DNA of 64,000 nt, taken from the NCBI GenBank assembly GCA_032358165.1, contig JAALGY010000049.1:372001-436000 (forward strand), in the 5' to 3' direction. Positions 62,543-64,000 of the stretch are shown here, piece after piece (within the stretch, counting starts at the first letter, position 1; the number at the start of each line of letters is the position of its first letter). Source of the DNA: Diplosphaera chodatii (lineage: Eukaryota; Chlorophyta; Trebouxiophyceae; Prasiolales; Stichococcaceae). Made by a program: the position numbers and the translations under genes. Below the pieces are notes generated by a model that saw nothing but the letters and a program-made list of their open reading frames with translations, was not told the origin of the DNA and searched no databases.

Positions 62543-63726
62543 CTAGAGTTGCAGCTTTGCCTGCATGTCCCCAAGGTCGGCGCCTCTGAGCGCCGCCTCA
62601 AAGTCCTGCAGCCGCAGCTCCCCCCGCTCCCCCTGCCCCGCCTCCTCCAGGGCCTGCTGCACCACCTCCTTCAGGCCCTCATCGCTGCACCATATGTCGG
62701 AAGCCAGTGAGTGGACTTGTCTCACGTTGTGGCATGCACAAGCACGTAGTGACAGACCACGCCTCTTGGCTCAAAGCTCACCATCGAGTACACACAGCGA
62801 TTTATATGCTTGCGCAGTGTCATGCTTGCGCAGTGGGACGTCAGTGAGATGCTGGCATGACATCATTCATTTAGCCCCGAAAACCTGCGCATGGTGGGCG
62901 GCTTGTGTGCACCTGAGCGAGGTGCCCGCCAGCTGGCGCAGCATGAGCTCCAGGTCCTCCCGCGACACCACGCCGTCGCCGTCCACGTCGTACACGTCGA
63001 ACAGGAAGCGCACGCGGTCCTCCCGGCTGGCGCGCGGGCTGAAGGCTGCCAGGATGCGCACAAACTCCTGCGCAGGAGAGGCGTTTGGCTCGCAGCCTGC
63101 GGAATCTGATTGCGCCTGCGAGACATCCTCATGTGCTCCAAGCGCCAGCAGCAACACGCTGACCAGCTGAAGGTCAACGGACTGTGCTGCCTGTTGCAGC
63201 GATCAGCTGCCTGCAGATGTATCAAGGGGCCTAACGCACCTTGAAGTTGACGGAGTCAAACATCCGCTCGAGGCGCCGCGTCAGCGGGTTGATGGACAGC
63301 TCGGGGATGTTCAGCAGCTCCTCCGCAGAAATGTAGCCCTGCAATGTGGAAGCACACCTATCACCGATCATGTCCACTCAGTATGCTAAAATTGATGCCT
63401 TAACACGATGGCACTATGCGGGGTGGGCAGCCACAGCCATGCGCCACATGTTGACAGCCACAAAGGGCCAGGATGCACTCTTTCGGACCTTGCTGCTGCG
63501 GTCTAGGGCTCTGAACCTGCTGTATAACGCCTCTATCTCGTCCTGGGTGACTGTAAGTGGGAGGGACACCATCTCACGCCACCATGCCAGTGCAAGTGCT
63601 GTGCACAGTTGTTGTGCAATGCAGCCAGCCATGAACCGGGGACGCGGACGATACAGGCAACCTACATTTGTCGCCTGTGTGCGCCATGAGCTCCTCCATG
63701 TCATATTGCGTCAGCCCAAAGCTCAT
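62543..63726 (-). CDS. Calcineurin-B / CHP1-like EF-hand protein
   Basis: Five exons, read downward: 63726-63675 (ATG), 63550-63489, 63338-63240, 63067-62913 and 62684-62543 (TAG). About 169 residues, the usual length for calcineurin B and CHP. Family landmarks: MEELMAHT then EIEALYSRFRALDRSSK, LLNIPELSINPLTRRLERMF, VNFKEFVRILAAFSP, RFLFDVYDVDGDGVVSREDL, LRQLAGTSLSDEGLKEVV, and RLQDFEAALRGAD. Only the third EF-hand loop (DVDGDGVVSRED) looks able to bind Ca, and it ends in Asp rather than Glu. The first is partial, the second is shortened, and the fourth (EAGQGERGELRL) has lost its ligands. Such proteins regulate a phosphatase or ion exchanger. The first exon join needs a GC donor at 63674 (GCGACA), so the N-terminus is less sure. 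Confidence 0.82.
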
Positions 63727-63859
63727 GGCCTGTGCACGGCAGCATATTCCGTGAAGTGTGGAAACCAGGCAGGATTTACATCAACATCGTGAGCATCCGT
63801 CAGCCTGCGCAGCAAGCGAGACACATTGCACCTGACCCATCGCTGGGCCTGCTCAGATC

Positions 63860-64000
63860 ACAGACTCTGCGCTTCCCACTGGTGCGTCACACAGAACACA
63901 TCCTGCTATCCTTCAGTCCGATGAACTTGGTATGTGCATGGAGATAGTTAGACTTGACCGCAGTCACGGACCACGCTTCGCTGTCAAGGTCAGAGTCAAG
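63860..64000 (-). other. Possible exon at the right edge
   Basis: The minus strand is open here and reads LDSDLDSEAWSVTAVKSNYL, with coding-like composition. It may be an upstream exon of the EF-hand gene or part of a gene outside the window. No splice partner can be tested. Confidence 0.2.

Noticed and set aside
1..64000. tRNA, rRNA, transposon ends or viral genes
   Set aside because: No cloverleaf with A and B boxes, rRNA core, terminal repeat with transposase, or viral hallmark protein was recognised. A proper tRNAscan or RepeatMasker run could still find small elements.

Overview
The window looks like nuclear DNA of a green alga (core Chlorophyta; probably trebouxiophyte or chlorophycean, though the sequence alone does not decide). 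The evidence is very intron-dense genes (about 150 introns in 64 kb, mostly 100-250 bp), GC-rich CTG/CAG-biased coding exons, TGTAA-type poly(A) signals, and a nuclear-encoded chloroplast sulfate ABC-transporter ATPase beside plant/algal-type subtilases, a prolyl 4-hydroxylase with a ShKT domain and exportin-7. Almost every long reading frame is an exon read through into introns, or a shadow. I built the gene models by hand from GT-AG (sometimes GC-AG) splice sites, matching codon phase from exon to exon.

Layout. 368-4162 (+): a Cys-rich protein with a Lys/Asp-rich tail made of seven near-identical tandem exons (193-bp unit). 5073-8527 (+): a ZGPAT/C3H-G-patch-type protein that lacks the CCCH zinc finger. 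8810-11367 (-): a TPR-like protein. 11964-14404 (-): a two-helix membrane protein. 15419-16458 (+): a small orphan protein. 17432-19435 (-): a probable plastid multi-helix membrane protein. 20127-23113 (+): SABC/CysA. 24101-26427 (+): pantothenate kinase. 26868-28836 and 29728-31404 (+): a tandem pair of C2-like genes, the first with a GYGGQ-rich tail. 32834-39903 and 41469-49140 (-): a tandem pair of secreted subtilases. 50760-58695 (-): exportin-7. 59265-61847 (+): prolyl 4-hydroxylase. 62543-63726 (-): a calcineurin-B/CHP-like EF-hand protein.

The genes do not form one pathway; this is an ordinary eukaryotic gene neighbourhood with convergent and divergent pairs. The secreted genes (two subtilases, P4H, perhaps the Cys-rich repeat protein) suit cell-wall and extracellular-matrix biology. 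SABC and possibly two membrane proteins point to the plastid.

The most striking observation is the subtilase pair. The gene at 32834-39903 keeps the Asp-His-Ser triad. Its neighbour at 41469-49140 keeps Asp, but has Leu at the His position and Ile at the Ser position, inside exons that are otherwise open, and in the Ser exon of identical length and phase. It therefore looks like a retained pseudoprotease. Next in interest are the homogenised exon array, the ZGPAT homologue without its zinc finger, the frequency of GC-AG introns, and a palindromic double TATA element in the divergent promoter of SABC.
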